DNA of 63,461 nt from Bacteroidia bacterium (GCA_030427245.1 JAUHXA010000039.1:1-63461), one strand, 5' to 3'. Counted from the first letter of the stretch, positions 25,296 to 35,400 are shown. The notes: a model not told the origin generated them from the letters alone. Program-made: numbers and translations.

Positions 25296-25341
25296 TTGCT
25301 ATTGATGACAGAATTCTTTACATTTGTATAAAATTCTGTCA
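25296..25341 (+). promoter_or_regulatory. Promoter and palindromic operator of the LexA-like regulator
   Basis: TTG (25296-25298), 20-base spacer, TACATTTG (25319-25326): a good Bacteroidota promoter. The perfect inverted repeat TGACAGAATT (25306-25315) / AATTCTGTCA (25332-25341) brackets the -7 box and abuts the ATG at 25342. A repressor bound here would block the promoter, and the transcript must be nearly leaderless. Strong sign of autoregulation. Confidence 0.65.
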
Positions 25342-26115
25342 ATGCTTAGTTCAAATTTAAAATATTTGAGAACAAAAAATAAGCGAACTCAAGATGATAT
25401 TGCAAAAGTATTAGGAGTTAGCCGCATGACTTATGCCAATTATGAAAAAGCAAAATCGGAATTACCATCAAGCCTCTTACTAAAAATTGCTCAATACTAT
25501 AAGGTCACTACTGATGCTTTGCTGACAAAAGATATTGGTGCGCCACTATTTCGCAAAAGACCTGAAAAAGCGGATAATATATTATCAGATAATATTCGGA
25601 TATTACCAATAACAATAGCTCCAAATCAAAAAAATAATATTGAATTTGTCTCTGCTAAGGCTGTCGCAGGATATATCTCGGAAATGAGAGAGGCAACTTA
25701 TGTCTCAGAACTACCTCGTTTCTATTTACCCAACCTACCTGAAGGAAATTATCGTGCTTTTGAGATTGAAGGAGAATCTATGCTTCCTATTCAAAGCGGT
25801 TATATTGTAGTTGGAAGATTTGTAGAACATGCGAGAGATTTGAAAAATGGAAAGCGTTATATAGTAGCAGTAAGAAATAAAGGAGTAGTTTTTAAAAAGA
25901 TAATCAGTGAAATAGATAAAAATAAGTTGCTACTTTTGGCTTCTGATAATTCAGAGTTTATGCCTTATACCGTAAATGCAAAAGACGTTTTAGAGGCTTG
26001 GGAAATGGTTGCTTTTATTGGATTTCCTGATAAAATTGACATGAATTATATTTTACTGGACAAATTACATGACATTCAGCAACAAATAGTATTACTAAAC
26101 GCTGTTAAAGCTTGA
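25342..26115 (+). CDS. XRE-HTH / S24 peptidase (LexA-like) regulator of the restriction-modification cassette
   Basis: 257 residues from ATG 25342 (an earlier ATG at 25324 lies inside the promoter). Residues 1-65 are a Cro/C1 helix-turn-helix (KRTQDDIAKVLGVSRMTYAN). The C-terminal half is an S24 peptidase-like domain: cleavage-type Ala-Gly at 109-110 (KAVAGYISE), catalytic Ser 146 in EGESMLPI and Lys at 185/186 in VVFKKII. Such proteins can be inactivated by self-cleavage after DNA damage. A 36-bp palindrome overlaps the promoter. The stop lies 8 bp before the methyltransferase ATG, so it is co-transcribed with the R-M genes and could time their expression as control proteins do (inference). 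Confidence 0.82.
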   Translation: MLSSNLKYLRTKNKRTQDDIAKVLGVSRMTYANYEKAKSELPSSLLLKIAQYYKVTTDALLTKDIGAPLFRKRPEKADNILSDNIRILPITIAPNQKNNIEFVSAKAVAGYISEMREATYVSELPRFYLPNLPEGNYRAFEIEGESMLPIQSGYIVVGRFVEHARDLKNGKRYIVAVRNKGVVFKKIISEIDKNKLLLLASDNSEFMPYTVNAKDVLEAWEMVAFIGFPDKIDMNYILLDKLHDIQQQIVLLNAVKA

Positions 26116-26123
26116 TAAATACC

Positions 26124-29100
26124 ATGAAAAACAACTTTCTTCATAAACTGGGATATACCACACAAACTGGGCTTGTTCATAATTTGAACGAAGCCCAAAA
26201 TAATGTGGAACGCCTATACATTGAGGAAGCCCAAAAACTAAATACTTCTGCCAATGCCGTCTTTTTTAGGCGTTATTATAAAGAGGAGGAAGAAGAAGAA
26301 GAAAAAGAAAACATTGAAGTATTACCCTATTTCTCAGTTCCTTCCGTTTGTATTTTTAAGCAAAATGATTCTTTTTTTAATACACAGCCACACAAGGAAC
26401 TACATGCCGCCCTTTGGAGTGCAGGAAAAATTGATATATACATAATTTATGGGGAAACTCGAATTGATATCATCAATGCTAGAAAACCTGCTAAACGAGT
26501 TGGAAACGATAATGTGACATTAGACCATGAGGATTTGACTTTAATTGAACCTCAAACTGCATTAAAAGAATTTGAAGATGCCCGATTTGCAGCACATCTT
26601 TTTGGAAGTGGTACATTTTGGGAACAATCTGATTTTCAAGAAAGGATTGATGGGAATAGTCAGCCTTATGCTTTTTTATTGGATTATTTGATGGCAGTAA
26701 GAAAGCAACTCATAGAAATGAAAGCATGGAAACTAAAAGCGATAACAGTTGATAAGTTGCTGATTACTTCTATTTTAATCAAGTTCTTAGAAGAAATAAA
26801 ATACAAAGATGAAAATGATAATAAGTACAAACATACTCTAAGCGAAATTTACAAAAAGTATGGTATAGAAACTTTTGAAGAAGGGCTTTTAAAGGAAGGA
26901 GTTTGCTTGAATATTTTGGAAGATTTATCAAGAGAATTTAATGGAAAAGTCTTCAATACTTTTGAAGAAGAAGAATTGACTGAAATTGATAAAGCCGATT
27001 TAACTCCAATTGCAAAGTTTCTACGTGCAGATATTGATGTCAGAACCACTCAAGGTTTTATTTGGAAGCAATACAGTTTCAAGCATTTACCCGCAGAAGT
27101 TATTAGTGCAATATATGAAAATTTTATTCAAGCAGAGGCAGAACGAAAAGGAGAAAAGAAGAAAGGCGTTGTTTACACTCCTTTACACTTGGTGAACTTA
27201 TTGGTTGATGAGGTTATGCCTTTAGACCAACCTGAGTTATTTAAAAATAATAGATTTAGAGTTTTAGACCCTGCATGTGGTTCGGGTGTATTTTTGGTGG
27301 CTGCTTATAAAAGAATGTTGCAATGGTGGACAATCAACAATTGGAAGGAAACTGGTAAAATTGAATATCCTGATAAAATTATTGCAAAAGAAATTTTAGA
27401 AGAAAACATTTTTGGAGTAGATATTGAAAAGGTTGCAGCCTTAGTGAGTATTTTTGGACTAACTACTGCTTTTTTGGAGAAGTTGAAACCAACAGAAATT
27501 TGGAATAATCTGAAATTTAAAGATTTAAGCAAAGAAAATATTCACGGAATTAATTTTATTGATTGGGCAAAGACCAATAAAGAGGAAAAAGGAAAATTTG
27601 ATTTGGTTATTGGAAACCCTCCTTTCAATCCTTCTGAAAACGGTACAATTACGAATGAAGATTTGAAGGAGTTATGTGGAAAAAAAGTACCTAGAAATAA
27701 ATTGGCTCTTAAATTTCTTGCGGCTGCTTTATTATTTGGTCAAAAAGTGTGTATGATTATTCCCTCGAATGTGTTTTTATACAACAAGGAGAACTCTTCC
27801 CATGAATATCGAAAAGAAATTTTTACAAAATATACTATCGAGAAAATTTATGATTTTACTCACCTAAGAGAATCTCTGTTTGTTAAACAGCACAAGAAAG
27901 GTACTCCAGCTAAAAAGAAAACAGGAAGAACCCCTGTTGTAGCACTTTTAGTTAATAATCAACCTTCCAATCATCAATCTATTACTCACATAGTAGTGAA
28001 ACGAGAATCTCTTAGTGAGCAAAAAATGCGATTTGAAATTGATTATTACGATAAACATAAGATTCGTTGGGATTGGGCAATTGATGAAAAAAAGCATTTT
28101 ATTTGGAAATCAAATTTATTAGGTGGAGGAAGGTTATTTCATTTGATTTATAGGTTGAGTTTATTTGAAACCTTAAAAGAATTTATTGAAAAAAAGAAAA
28201 AGGAAAATCCTGAATGGTTATATAGCTCAGGATATAAGATTGGAGGAGAAAATACAAAGAAATTTTCTGCGAATTATATTCATTTAAAACCTACAATCTG
28301 TACAAAACCAAAGTTTGATGAGCTTAATAACAGTTTCTTTACTAAAACGGAAACGGCAAAAGAGTTTGAGGCTCCTCGACCTGAAAGTTTATATAATCCA
28401 CCTCTACTTATACTTTCAGAAGTATTAGGTGCAACAAAAATACCTATGCAATTATTCAAAACAAAACAAATTTTTAATATTAGTTTTGTAGGTATATCTG
28501 CTCCTAAAAAAGAAGAAAAAGAATTGTATGAAATATATGAAAGGCTTTATAAAAATGAAGAAACATCTAATCTATATAGAACTTTCATATTGGCAAATAG
28601 CCCAAAAGCATTAGTATATCATGAAACATCTATTATTAAAAAAGACATTGATAACTTACCTTATCCTCACGATAAAAAATATTTGAATGTATCTAAGGAG
28701 GAAGCCATTATTATTAGTGATGTGGTAAATTCTTATCATCATCTTGGCAAAGCTATCAGCAAAAACAGTGACGGACACATACTACATACTCTAATCACTC
28801 CAAAAGAATTACAAGAGTTTGGAAACGTTTACTGTAATACCTTAAATGACGTATACGAAGAAGGTGGAAACTCATGGCAAGTAGGAGAAATTCTTAATAC
28901 ACCAACATTTATCAGCTATCAGTTTGGATTTGGAAAAAAGGGTGGTTTGAAAAGTGATTTTATGGAAGGCTCTGAATTAGATTTACATATCTTACTTAAT
29001 AATCTTGCCTCGAATCAAGGAGCAATTCACAGAAGGATTGTCCACAAATATCAACATATAGACGGATACGATTGTGTGTTCTTAATCAAACCTAAAAATA

Positions 29101-29177
29101 GACGTTATTGGCTTCAATCTATTGCATTAAGAGATGCAGACGACACATTTATGTATTTGAAAAAAGCTGGCTACTGA
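26124..29177 (+). CDS. N6-adenine DNA methyltransferase (Eco57I-like class) of a restriction-modification system
   Basis: 1017 residues from ATG 26124. An unusual acidic run (EEEEEEEKEN) occurs near residue 55. The AdoMet site VLDPACGSGVFLVAAY is at about 380 and the catalytic motif IV DLVIGNPPFNPS at about 493: an N6-adenine methyltransferase of the D-(X)-P-P-F class. The C-terminal ~450 residues probably contain target recognition. I see no N-terminal nuclease motif, so cleavage should come from the next gene. The stop is followed 2 bases later by the nuclease ATG. The DNA is visibly more AT-rich than the Wadjet genes on either side, pointing to separate acquisition. Confidence 0.82.
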   Translation: MKNNFLHKLGYTTQTGLVHNLNEAQNNVERLYIEEAQKLNTSANAVFFRRYYKEEEEEEEKENIEVLPYFSVPSVCIFKQNDSFFNTQPHKELHAALWSAGKIDIYIIYGETRIDIINARKPAKRVGNDNVTLDHEDLTLIEPQTALKEFEDARFAAHLFGSGTFWEQSDFQERIDGNSQPYAFLLDYLMAVRKQLIEMKAWKLKAITVDKLLITSILIKFLEEIKYKDENDNKYKHTLSEIYKKYGIETFEEGLLKEGVCLNILEDLSREFNGKVFNTFEEEELTEIDKADLTPIAKFLRADIDVRTTQGFIWKQYSFKHLPAEVISAIYENFIQAEAERKGEKKKGVVYTPLHLVNLLVDEVMPLDQPELFKNNRFRVLDPACGSGVFLVAAYKRMLQWWTINNWKETGKIEYPDKIIAKEILEENIFGVDIEKVAALVSIFGLTTAFLEKLKPTEIWNNLKFKDLSKENIHGINFIDWAKTNKEEKGKFDLVIGNPPFNPSENGTITNEDLKELCGKKVPRNKLALKFLAAALLFGQKVCMIIPSNVFLYNKENSSHEYRKEIFTKYTIEKIYDFTHLRESLFVKQHKKGTPAKKKTGRTPVVALLVNNQPSNHQSITHIVVKRESLSEQKMRFEIDYYDKHKIRWDWAIDEKKHFIWKSNLLGGGRLFHLIYRLSLFETLKEFIEKKKKENPEWLYSSGYKIGGENTKKFSANYIHLKPTICTKPKFDELNNSFFTKTETAKEFEAPRPESLYNPPLLILSEVLGATKIPMQLFKTKQIFNISFVGISAPKKEEKELYEIYERLYKNEETSNLYRTFILANSPKALVYHETSIIKKDIDNLPYPHDKKYLNVSKEEAIIISDVVNSYHHLGKAISKNSDGHILHTLITPKELQEFGNVYCNTLNDVYEEGGNSWQVGEILNTPTFISYQFGFGKKGGLKSDFMEGSELDLHILLNNLASNQGAIHRRIVHKYQHIDGYDCVFLIKPKNRRYWLQSIALRDADDTFMYLKKAGY

Positions 29178-29179
29178 CT

Positions 29180-29839
29180 ATGAGTACATTTAAATTTAAG
29201 AATATTTCTCCTAAGAAATCCTCTGATGAAAAGGATTTAATTGAGTTGGTAGAAGAGTTAACACGGCTGATTTCAAACTTTGTTGGTTCGTCAATTTTTA
29301 AACGGGATATTTTCGATAAGTCAGACGAAGACCATTATACAGAAACTCTCATTAAATATTTAGAAAATGAGAACACAGGAAGTCGTTTTTCCTTCAAACA
29401 ACAAGCTTCTCTACCTAAGAGAAGGTCGACCGATATTGGAGTACACTTAAAAGCGGATAGTGAGCATTATATTTTTTGCATTGAAGCTAAGTTTTTACCT
29501 CCAAAAGATTATGTAACAGGAGGTTACGCTGCAATAAAGAGGTTCAAAAAGAGAGAACATGGAATAAGTAATCGCAATCCTAAAAAAGCGAAAAACTTAC
29601 CCGAAAGTGCAATTATTGGGTATTCTAAATCGGGAACATTTAATGGTCATTTCAATGCCATTAATACTAAAGTACAATCTCTTTCAAGTAGTAAGGTAGC
29701 TGATAAATTTGGAATAGTTTGGAAAATGTCAGAACAACTTCAGCAAGTCAATATGAATAAAATAGCTGTTTTATTTTCCAATCATTCTTGCACGGATAAA
29801 TCTGAAATCAAATTACATCATTTTTGGGTTAAAGTTTAG
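29180..29839 (+). CDS. PD-(D/E)XK nuclease, putative restriction subunit
   Basis: 219 residues from ATG 29180, two bases after the methyltransferase stop. The core motif is T-D85-I-G-V ... F-C-I-E102-A-K104, a textbook PD-(D/E)XK active site. The N-terminus (DLIELVEELTRLISNF) is helical, and DHYTETLIKYLENENTGSRF lies before the catalytic strand. It is most likely the restriction endonuclease partner of the methyltransferase. Its last codon overlaps the end of a convergent gene remnant. I do not recognise a named REase family; target sequence unknown. Confidence 0.7.
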   Translation: MSTFKFKNISPKKSSDEKDLIELVEELTRLISNFVGSSIFKRDIFDKSDEDHYTETLIKYLENENTGSRFSFKQQASLPKRRSTDIGVHLKADSEHYIFCIEAKFLPPKDYVTGGYAAIKRFKKREHGISNRNPKKAKNLPESAIIGYSKSGTFNGHFNAINTKVQSLSSSKVADKFGIVWKMSEQLQQVNMNKIAVLFSNHSCTDKSEIKLHHFWVKV

Positions 29840-30021
29840 ATTGTAAACAAATCCTCCAATACCACCTCACTCTGCACCAGCTCCTTACTATACTCATTGT
29901 CCGCCACTCCAAAAGTAGTAATCATCGTCAAAAAAATAGTTTTTCGTTTTTTATAAACGACAAAACAGAATATTTTAGCACTCCCAACCTCAATACTCTT
30001 TCCATCAGTCAGTTTTACATC
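29836..30021 (-). pseudogene. 3' remnant of an AAA ATPase / PD-(D/E)XK family gene
   Basis: 61 open codons on the minus strand, preceded by a stop and ending at TAA 29836-29838, which overlaps the nuclease stop. The sequence (VGSAKIFCFVVYKKRKTIFL, then TMITTFGVADNEYSKELVQ and SEVVLEDLF) resembles the end of the common Bacteroidota ATP-binding proteins (archaeal-ATPase type), whose last residues read 'xTTxGxxxNxYSxxxVxxxVxLDDLF'. The rest of that gene is missing. It probably marks the scar of an earlier gene displaced when the R-M cassette or jetD arrangement formed. Recognition is from memory of that family's C-terminus. Confidence 0.5.
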
Positions 30022-30028
30022 TTACTCA

Positions 30029-30126
30029 CAGCCATAGTCAGCCAAAACTAACATTTTTTCTCGATTTTGGCTGAGTATAAAAATCTATACGCAGCCAAAA
30101 ACAACATTTTTTTCTAAAAATGGCTG
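30029..30126 (+). promoter_or_regulatory. Tandem inverted repeats upstream of jetD
   Basis: Two related ~38-bp units. Unit 1: TCAGCCAAAA (30038-30047) and TTTTGGCTGA (30065-30074), a perfect 10-bp inverted repeat. Unit 2: CAGCCA (30092-30097) and TGGCTG (30121-30126) around the same AAC(A)TTTTTTT core. They are spaced about 54 bp apart, and a further CAGCCA half-site lies just before unit 1. They lie in the 400-bp gap before jetD with no gene of their own, suggesting a repressor operator or paired hairpins controlling jetD separately from jetABC. Confidence 0.5.
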
Positions 30127-30243
30127 GTTATAATACTGATATAAGGTTGCTCAACCGTTGTCAAAGTCTGCAACTATTGACAAGGTTTCATTAATTTTGA
30201 CAACGATTTCACTTCACCATTTATTCAACCTCAACCCCTTCCA

Positions 30244-31395
30244 ATGCTCACCCCCCAACAAATCCAAAAAAAAGCCCTCCGCCTCTATCCCGATGTACTC
30301 ATTGCAGCCATGCAAAGCGAAAACATATTCCCTTTGGACATCAAGGGCAGCAAAGGACGAAGCACCATGCCTTTGAGTCAATTGTTTCCAGCCCTTCAAA
30401 AACTGTTGAAAGGCGGCAAAGGAATGTTGGGGTATGGCTATCGAGTCGAATTGAAGGAGGTGAATACCCATCATGCAGGCGTTCAATCCATGCCTAAACG
30501 GATTTACTTTGAAACACAAGCAGATTATTTGAAGTTTTTGAAGAAGGGGCAGGAATTTGTGGAGTTTCAAGAAGTATATGCTTTTACACTTCAATCTTTG
30601 CCGCAATTGAAGGAATGGCTATTGGCGAACCCTTTGAAGGTGGTGAAATATCGAGGAGTTTGGCGAAACTTATTGAAGGTCTGTCACTATTTTATCCAAC
30701 ATCCTCAGCCCAATTTGTACATCCGTCAATTGCCAATTGAAGTACATACCAAGTTTACCGAGCAGCATACAGGGATTTTGAAAGACTTGTTGGATGAGGT
30801 TTTGGAGGAATGGATGATTCGGTATCATACAAAGCGGTTTGAAGAACGCTATTATTTGAAGTACGATGAGCCTACTATTCGGCTGCGGATTTTGGATGCT
30901 GCCATGACCCCTGCTTTTCCTGATTATGTGACAGATGTGGGCTTGCCTTTGAGCGAATTGCAGCAATTGGAGACCTTTGCCTATCGGGTGTTTATTGTCG
31001 AAAACAAACAGACTTTTTTGGCTTTTCCGAAAGTACCGAACAGCTTGATTATCTGGGGAAAAGGCTTTGGAGTGGAGTTGTTGAAGGAAGTGCTTTGGTT
31101 GCAGCAGAAGGACATCATTTATTGGGGCGACATGGATGTGCAAGGCTTTCAAATTTTGTCGCAGTTGCGGGCTTATTTTCCGCAGACAGAATCACTGTTG
31201 ATGGATATAGCGACTTTTGAAGCCTTTGCAGAATTTGCAGTGAAAGGCAAAATGTCGAGGGTGAAGAATTTGGCGAATTTGACCGAAGCAGAGCAATCGA
31301 TGTTTGATTTTTTGCAGGAAACGGAAGTGGATAGATTGGAACAAGAAAGGGTGACACATGCTTATTTGTTGGAGAGATTGCAGGCATATTTGTAA
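30244..31395 (+). CDS. jetD: Wadjet defence nuclease JetD (DUF3322-DUF2220, toprim fold)
   Basis: 383 residues. The N-terminal DUF3322-like part has PLDIKGSKGRSTMPLSQLFP and YGYRVELKEVNTHHAGVQSM; the C-terminal DUF2220 toprim part has FIVENKQTFLAFP (catalytic Glu region) and IIYWGDMDVQGFQILSQLR with the metal-binding D-x-D at about 294. JetD is the topoisomerase VI-like subunit that cleaves plasmid DNA once JetABC has measured it. It is intact but sits 5 kb from jetC and presumably has its own promoter. A weak -7 box TAATTTTG is at 30192-30199 without a well-placed -33 element. It ends before a bidirectional terminator. Confidence 0.88.
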   Translation: MLTPQQIQKKALRLYPDVLIAAMQSENIFPLDIKGSKGRSTMPLSQLFPALQKLLKGGKGMLGYGYRVELKEVNTHHAGVQSMPKRIYFETQADYLKFLKKGQEFVEFQEVYAFTLQSLPQLKEWLLANPLKVVKYRGVWRNLLKVCHYFIQHPQPNLYIRQLPIEVHTKFTEQHTGILKDLLDEVLEEWMIRYHTKRFEERYYLKYDEPTIRLRILDAAMTPAFPDYVTDVGLPLSELQQLETFAYRVFIVENKQTFLAFPKVPNSLIIWGKGFGVELLKEVLWLQQKDIIYWGDMDVQGFQILSQLRAYFPQTESLLMDIATFEAFAEFAVKGKMSRVKNLANLTEAEQSMFDFLQETEVDRLEQERVTHAYLLERLQAYL

Positions 31396-31603
31396 GGGAG
31401 CAAAAAAAATGATACATAATTTTTGGGATTTTATTTTTTTCTTTTAAATTTACCCCACAATCCGCAGCCTAATCGCTGGAGCTTACATACATCTAACTTG
31501 TCACGTTATATTCGTAATCAACGCTCTTGAAACTTCTGCGGATTTATTTTTAAACCAATGAAATTGAAAAATTTCCTTGTCTTAGCCTTACCTTATTATA
31601 ATT

Positions 31604-31634
31604 GACCCCCAATACTTGCCGGTATTGGGGGTTT
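31604..31634. terminator. Bidirectional terminator between jetD and the response regulator
   Basis: Perfect 10-bp stem CCCCCAATAC (31606-31615) / GTATTGGGGG (31622-31631) with a 6-base loop, TTT on the plus side. It lies between two convergent genes. Confidence 0.75.
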
Positions 31635-31641
31635 GCCTTTT

Positions 31642-32277
31642 CTACAACTCAACAAACCCCTTCTTCACACCAATCTGCACCGCTTCTGTTCGGTTTTTTG
31701 CCCCTAATTTGCTCAAAATCGCACTTACGTGAAACTTTACGGTTCGTTCAGAAATAAACAATTCAGCTGCAATATCCTTGTTTTTCAAACCCTTCGCCAT
31801 CCACTTCAATACCTCCAACTCTCGCAAAGAAGGTTTTTCTACTCCATCACTGATGTGCTGCATCAATTTGGACGCAATCACAGGTTGCAGCAGCGTGCCG
31901 CCCTTATAGACCGTTCGAATCGCCTCAAAAATTTCTTGCCTAGAAGCTCCTTTCAGCAAATAACCCTTTGCGCCTGATTTGATGGCACGTAGAATTCGTT
32001 CATCTGTGTCAAAAACTGTAAAAACAATCACCTTAGTCGACATTCCTTTTTCGTTCAGCGCTTGAATGACCTCTACACCATTCATCAAAGGCATATCCAA
32101 ATCCAATAAAAGAATATCTACGGATGTCTTTGATTCAGTTAAAAATGCTATTGCCTCCAATCCATTTGCCACTTCACCCACTACTTCAAAATCGGGCTGT
32201 ATCTCAATAATCGTCCGCAATCCCTCTCGAACTATCGGATGGTCATCGGCAAGTAGTAAGGTGATTTTATCAGGCAT
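31642..32277 (-). CDS. NarL/FixJ-type response regulator
   Basis: 211 residues. The receiver domain has the acidic pocket LLLADDHP, phospho-acceptor Asp in DILLLDLDMPLMNG (~57), Thr in VIVFTVFD and Lys in GYLLKGAS. The C-terminal LuxR-type helix-turn-helix is LRELEVLKWMAKGLKNKDIA, then ELFISERTVKFHVSAILSKL. No sensor kinase is adjacent, so the partner is elsewhere. It is divergent from the TPR-CHAT gene with about 140 bp between the start codons, so it may control that gene (inference). Confidence 0.9.
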   Translation of the reverse strand: MPDKITLLLADDHPIVREGLRTIIEIQPDFEVVGEVANGLEAIAFLTESKTSVDILLLDLDMPLMNGVEVIQALNEKGMSTKVIVFTVFDTDERILRAIKSGAKGYLLKGASRQEIFEAIRTVYKGGTLLQPVIASKLMQHISDGVEKPSLRELEVLKWMAKGLKNKDIAAELFISERTVKFHVSAILSKLGAKNRTEAVQIGVKKGFVEL

Positions 32278-32419
32278 AAAGCATCAGTTTTAGAAGAAAT
32301 GAACAAAACAACAATGATAATTGTGTTTTTTGAGTAAAAATAGCATAAAAGAGAATCAACCCTTCCTTTTTGGGAGAGATAAATTTTGTAAATTGGCAAT
32401 TCAAATTCGCCCCTATTAA

Positions 32420-35400
32420 ATGAATGAAATGCTTGTACAAGGATACGATTTGCTTCAATCTGCTATCCAATATTTAGAGGCTGCTGATTACAAAAAAAGC
32501 ATTGAAGTAGGAATAAATGCTTCCAAAGCTTTTGAAAATCAACAGGAATGGACAGAATTTGTTCAAGCTAAAAACATTTTAATAAAATCTTATTTGATAT
32601 TGCTTCAATGTGAGAAAGCAAAAGCCATATTGAAAGAATTGCAGCCCCTCATTGCCTCAAAATTGGAGGAAAGCTCAAAAGAGAATATAGATTATCTCAA
32701 CAACTGGGGTGATTATTGGCAATCCAAACAGGAATATGCCCAAGCACTTGATTATTACCAACGTGCTTTTGACTTTTATCAACGGCTCTATGGAGAAGAT
32801 GCTCCTGAAATGGCCGACAGCTACAATCGGATAGGAAGCGCATTGGGGCAAAAAGGGGAATTTGACAAAGAGTTGGTGTATTATCGCAAGGCACTCGATA
32901 TCAGTCGGCAACATTGGAGTGACAATCACCCTTTTACCGCCAACTGCTATCGAAACATGGCCGCCGCCTATGGTGTCAAAGGAGACTACGATACCCAATT
33001 GTTGTACTTACAGAAAGCCCTCAACATTTACCTTCAATCCTTGGGCAAACAACACATCACAACTGCCACTTTATTGGACAGTGTAGGGCGAACCTATGCC
33101 ATGAAAGAAGACTATTTCAAAGCCCTCAAATACCATCGAAGAGCGCTCGCTATCAGAGAGGAATTGTTAGCTGAATTTCACCATCATCGGGCAGAGTCCT
33201 ACTTTCACATTGCCTACTGTTTGCAGTCGCTCCAACAGTTTGAAGCCGCCCTTGAAGAATACAAAAAAGCCTATCGAATTCGCAAAAAGCTTTTCGGAAA
33301 AAACGATGCTTCCGTTGCGGCTTGCTACAACAACATGGGGGTATGTTTTGGACATTTGCGGATGTATTTCCGACAATTTGACTATCACCAAAAAGCTTTG
33401 GAAATTCTCCTCAAAATCTTTGGTATTCACCACCACGAAGTAGCCTTTACCTACAATCAGTTGGGCAACTGTTGGCAACGAAGAAATTTTCATTCACAAG
33501 CCTTGCAGCAGTTTCAGTTTGCATTGATTAGTTTGGTGGGGGATTTTGAATCCGCCAATATTTACCGCAATCCTCGACTGAAAAACCATGTATTGAACCT
33601 CGAATTGTTGAATGCCTTTAGCCACAAAGCGGTATCCTTGCTCCAACACTACAAATTGCAGAGCCGTTCCAAGAAAGATTTGAGGCGGGCAATGGTCACT
33701 TTTCAAATTGCGCTCGAATTGATTGACCAAAAACGCCACAGTTTTCAATCCGAACACTCCAAGTTGGACTTGATTAATCGCTTCATGCCTGTCTATGAAG
33801 GAGCGATTCAAACCGCTTTGGAACTGCATCGTTTGGACGGGGCATGGCAGTATCTTCGGGCTGCATTTATTCTTGCCGAGAAAGGAAAATCCGTCCTACT
33901 ACTTTCGTCCATCAAAGACTTAGAAGCCAAAGGCATTGCCAATATTCCCAATGCGCTGATGGTACAGGAAAAAGAGTTGCGGCAGCAAATTGTCAATCTC
34001 GAAAGGAGCATTTATCAAGAACAATCCATCGAAAAACAAGCGAATGAGCGGCGAATGAGCAAGCTGCAAAATCATTTGTTTGACTTCCAACAGCAGTATC
34101 GTGATTTGGTCGAAAATTTAGAAAAGCAATATCCCAAGTATTACCAACTCAAATACGAGTTTGAAGTATTGGATGTCAGAGAATTGCAGGAGGCATTGAA
34201 GCGAGAAAATGAAAGCAATACAACACAAACGCAGGCAAGAATTTTGGAGTATTTTGTAGGCGAACAAAATATTTACATTTTCCTGGTAACTGCCCAAACC
34301 CTTCAACATTATATAGTGAAGAAGCCAGAAGGTTTTGAGAAAATGGTGAAGAAAATGGTGAAAACCATCAACCAACTTCAAAAGCAAAAATTCATTCAAA
34401 TTGCCCATGAATTGTATCAACTGTTGTTTCCCAAAGCCCTTCAAAAACAACTACAAATCGGTGAGCAAATCAACAACACTTCAAAGCTTTACATCATTCC
34501 AGACGCTTCCTTGTTTTATCTTCCTTTTGAAGCCTTACTTTTTGAAGAGGTCGTCAATAGGAGAACATTTTACAGCGATTTACCCTATTTGATTCAACAA
34601 TTTGCCATCAGCTATCATTATTCTACAAGCTTGCTTTACAACACCTTGCAGAAAAAACAACAAAACAACAGCGTACCGAGTTATGTGGGCTTTGCACCGA
34701 TCTATGGAAATGGAGCCCTGCAAACTTCTGTCAATAGGGGAGGAGCTGAAATGCAGAAAGATAAGGTAACTTCGGTTGTTTCTGTGCCTTTAAACGGAAC
34801 TTCTCCAAGCCCTTTCCTGAATGGTTCTCTGCAAGTCGCTGCGTACCAAAATAGTATTCGATTGGCTGCAAGTCGAGCCGTAAAGATTGGCGGCAAAAAC
34901 TACTATGAACTGATACACACAGAAGAAGAAGTGAAAGCAGTGAAAGAATTGTTTCAAAACAGAGGATTTGAAGCCAATGGATTTTTTCATGAATCGGCCT
35001 CTATTCCCAATTTTTTGCAGCAAATTGGCAACAGTAAATTCATTCACATTGCAGCACATGGAATATTCAACAAAAAGCATCCTGAGTATTCGGGCATCGT
35101 TTTTTCTGTTCCAAAAGAAGGAAACACAGAGGAGGCTATTTTTTACATAGCCGATGCCTATCACCTTCAGTTGCAGGCAGATTTGGTGGTGTTGAGTAGT
35201 TGCGAAAGCGGAATTGGCAAACTGTCGAAAAGTGAAGGAATGATGGCAATGAATCGGGCATTGCTCTATGCAGGGGCTAATAATGTGATTTTCACCTTGT
35301 TTAAGGTCTATGATAAATCTGCTTCAAGGCTAACTTTCTTAATTTTTGAAGGAATTGTCAATCACCAATTGACCTATTCCGAAGCCCTTCAACGTGCCAA

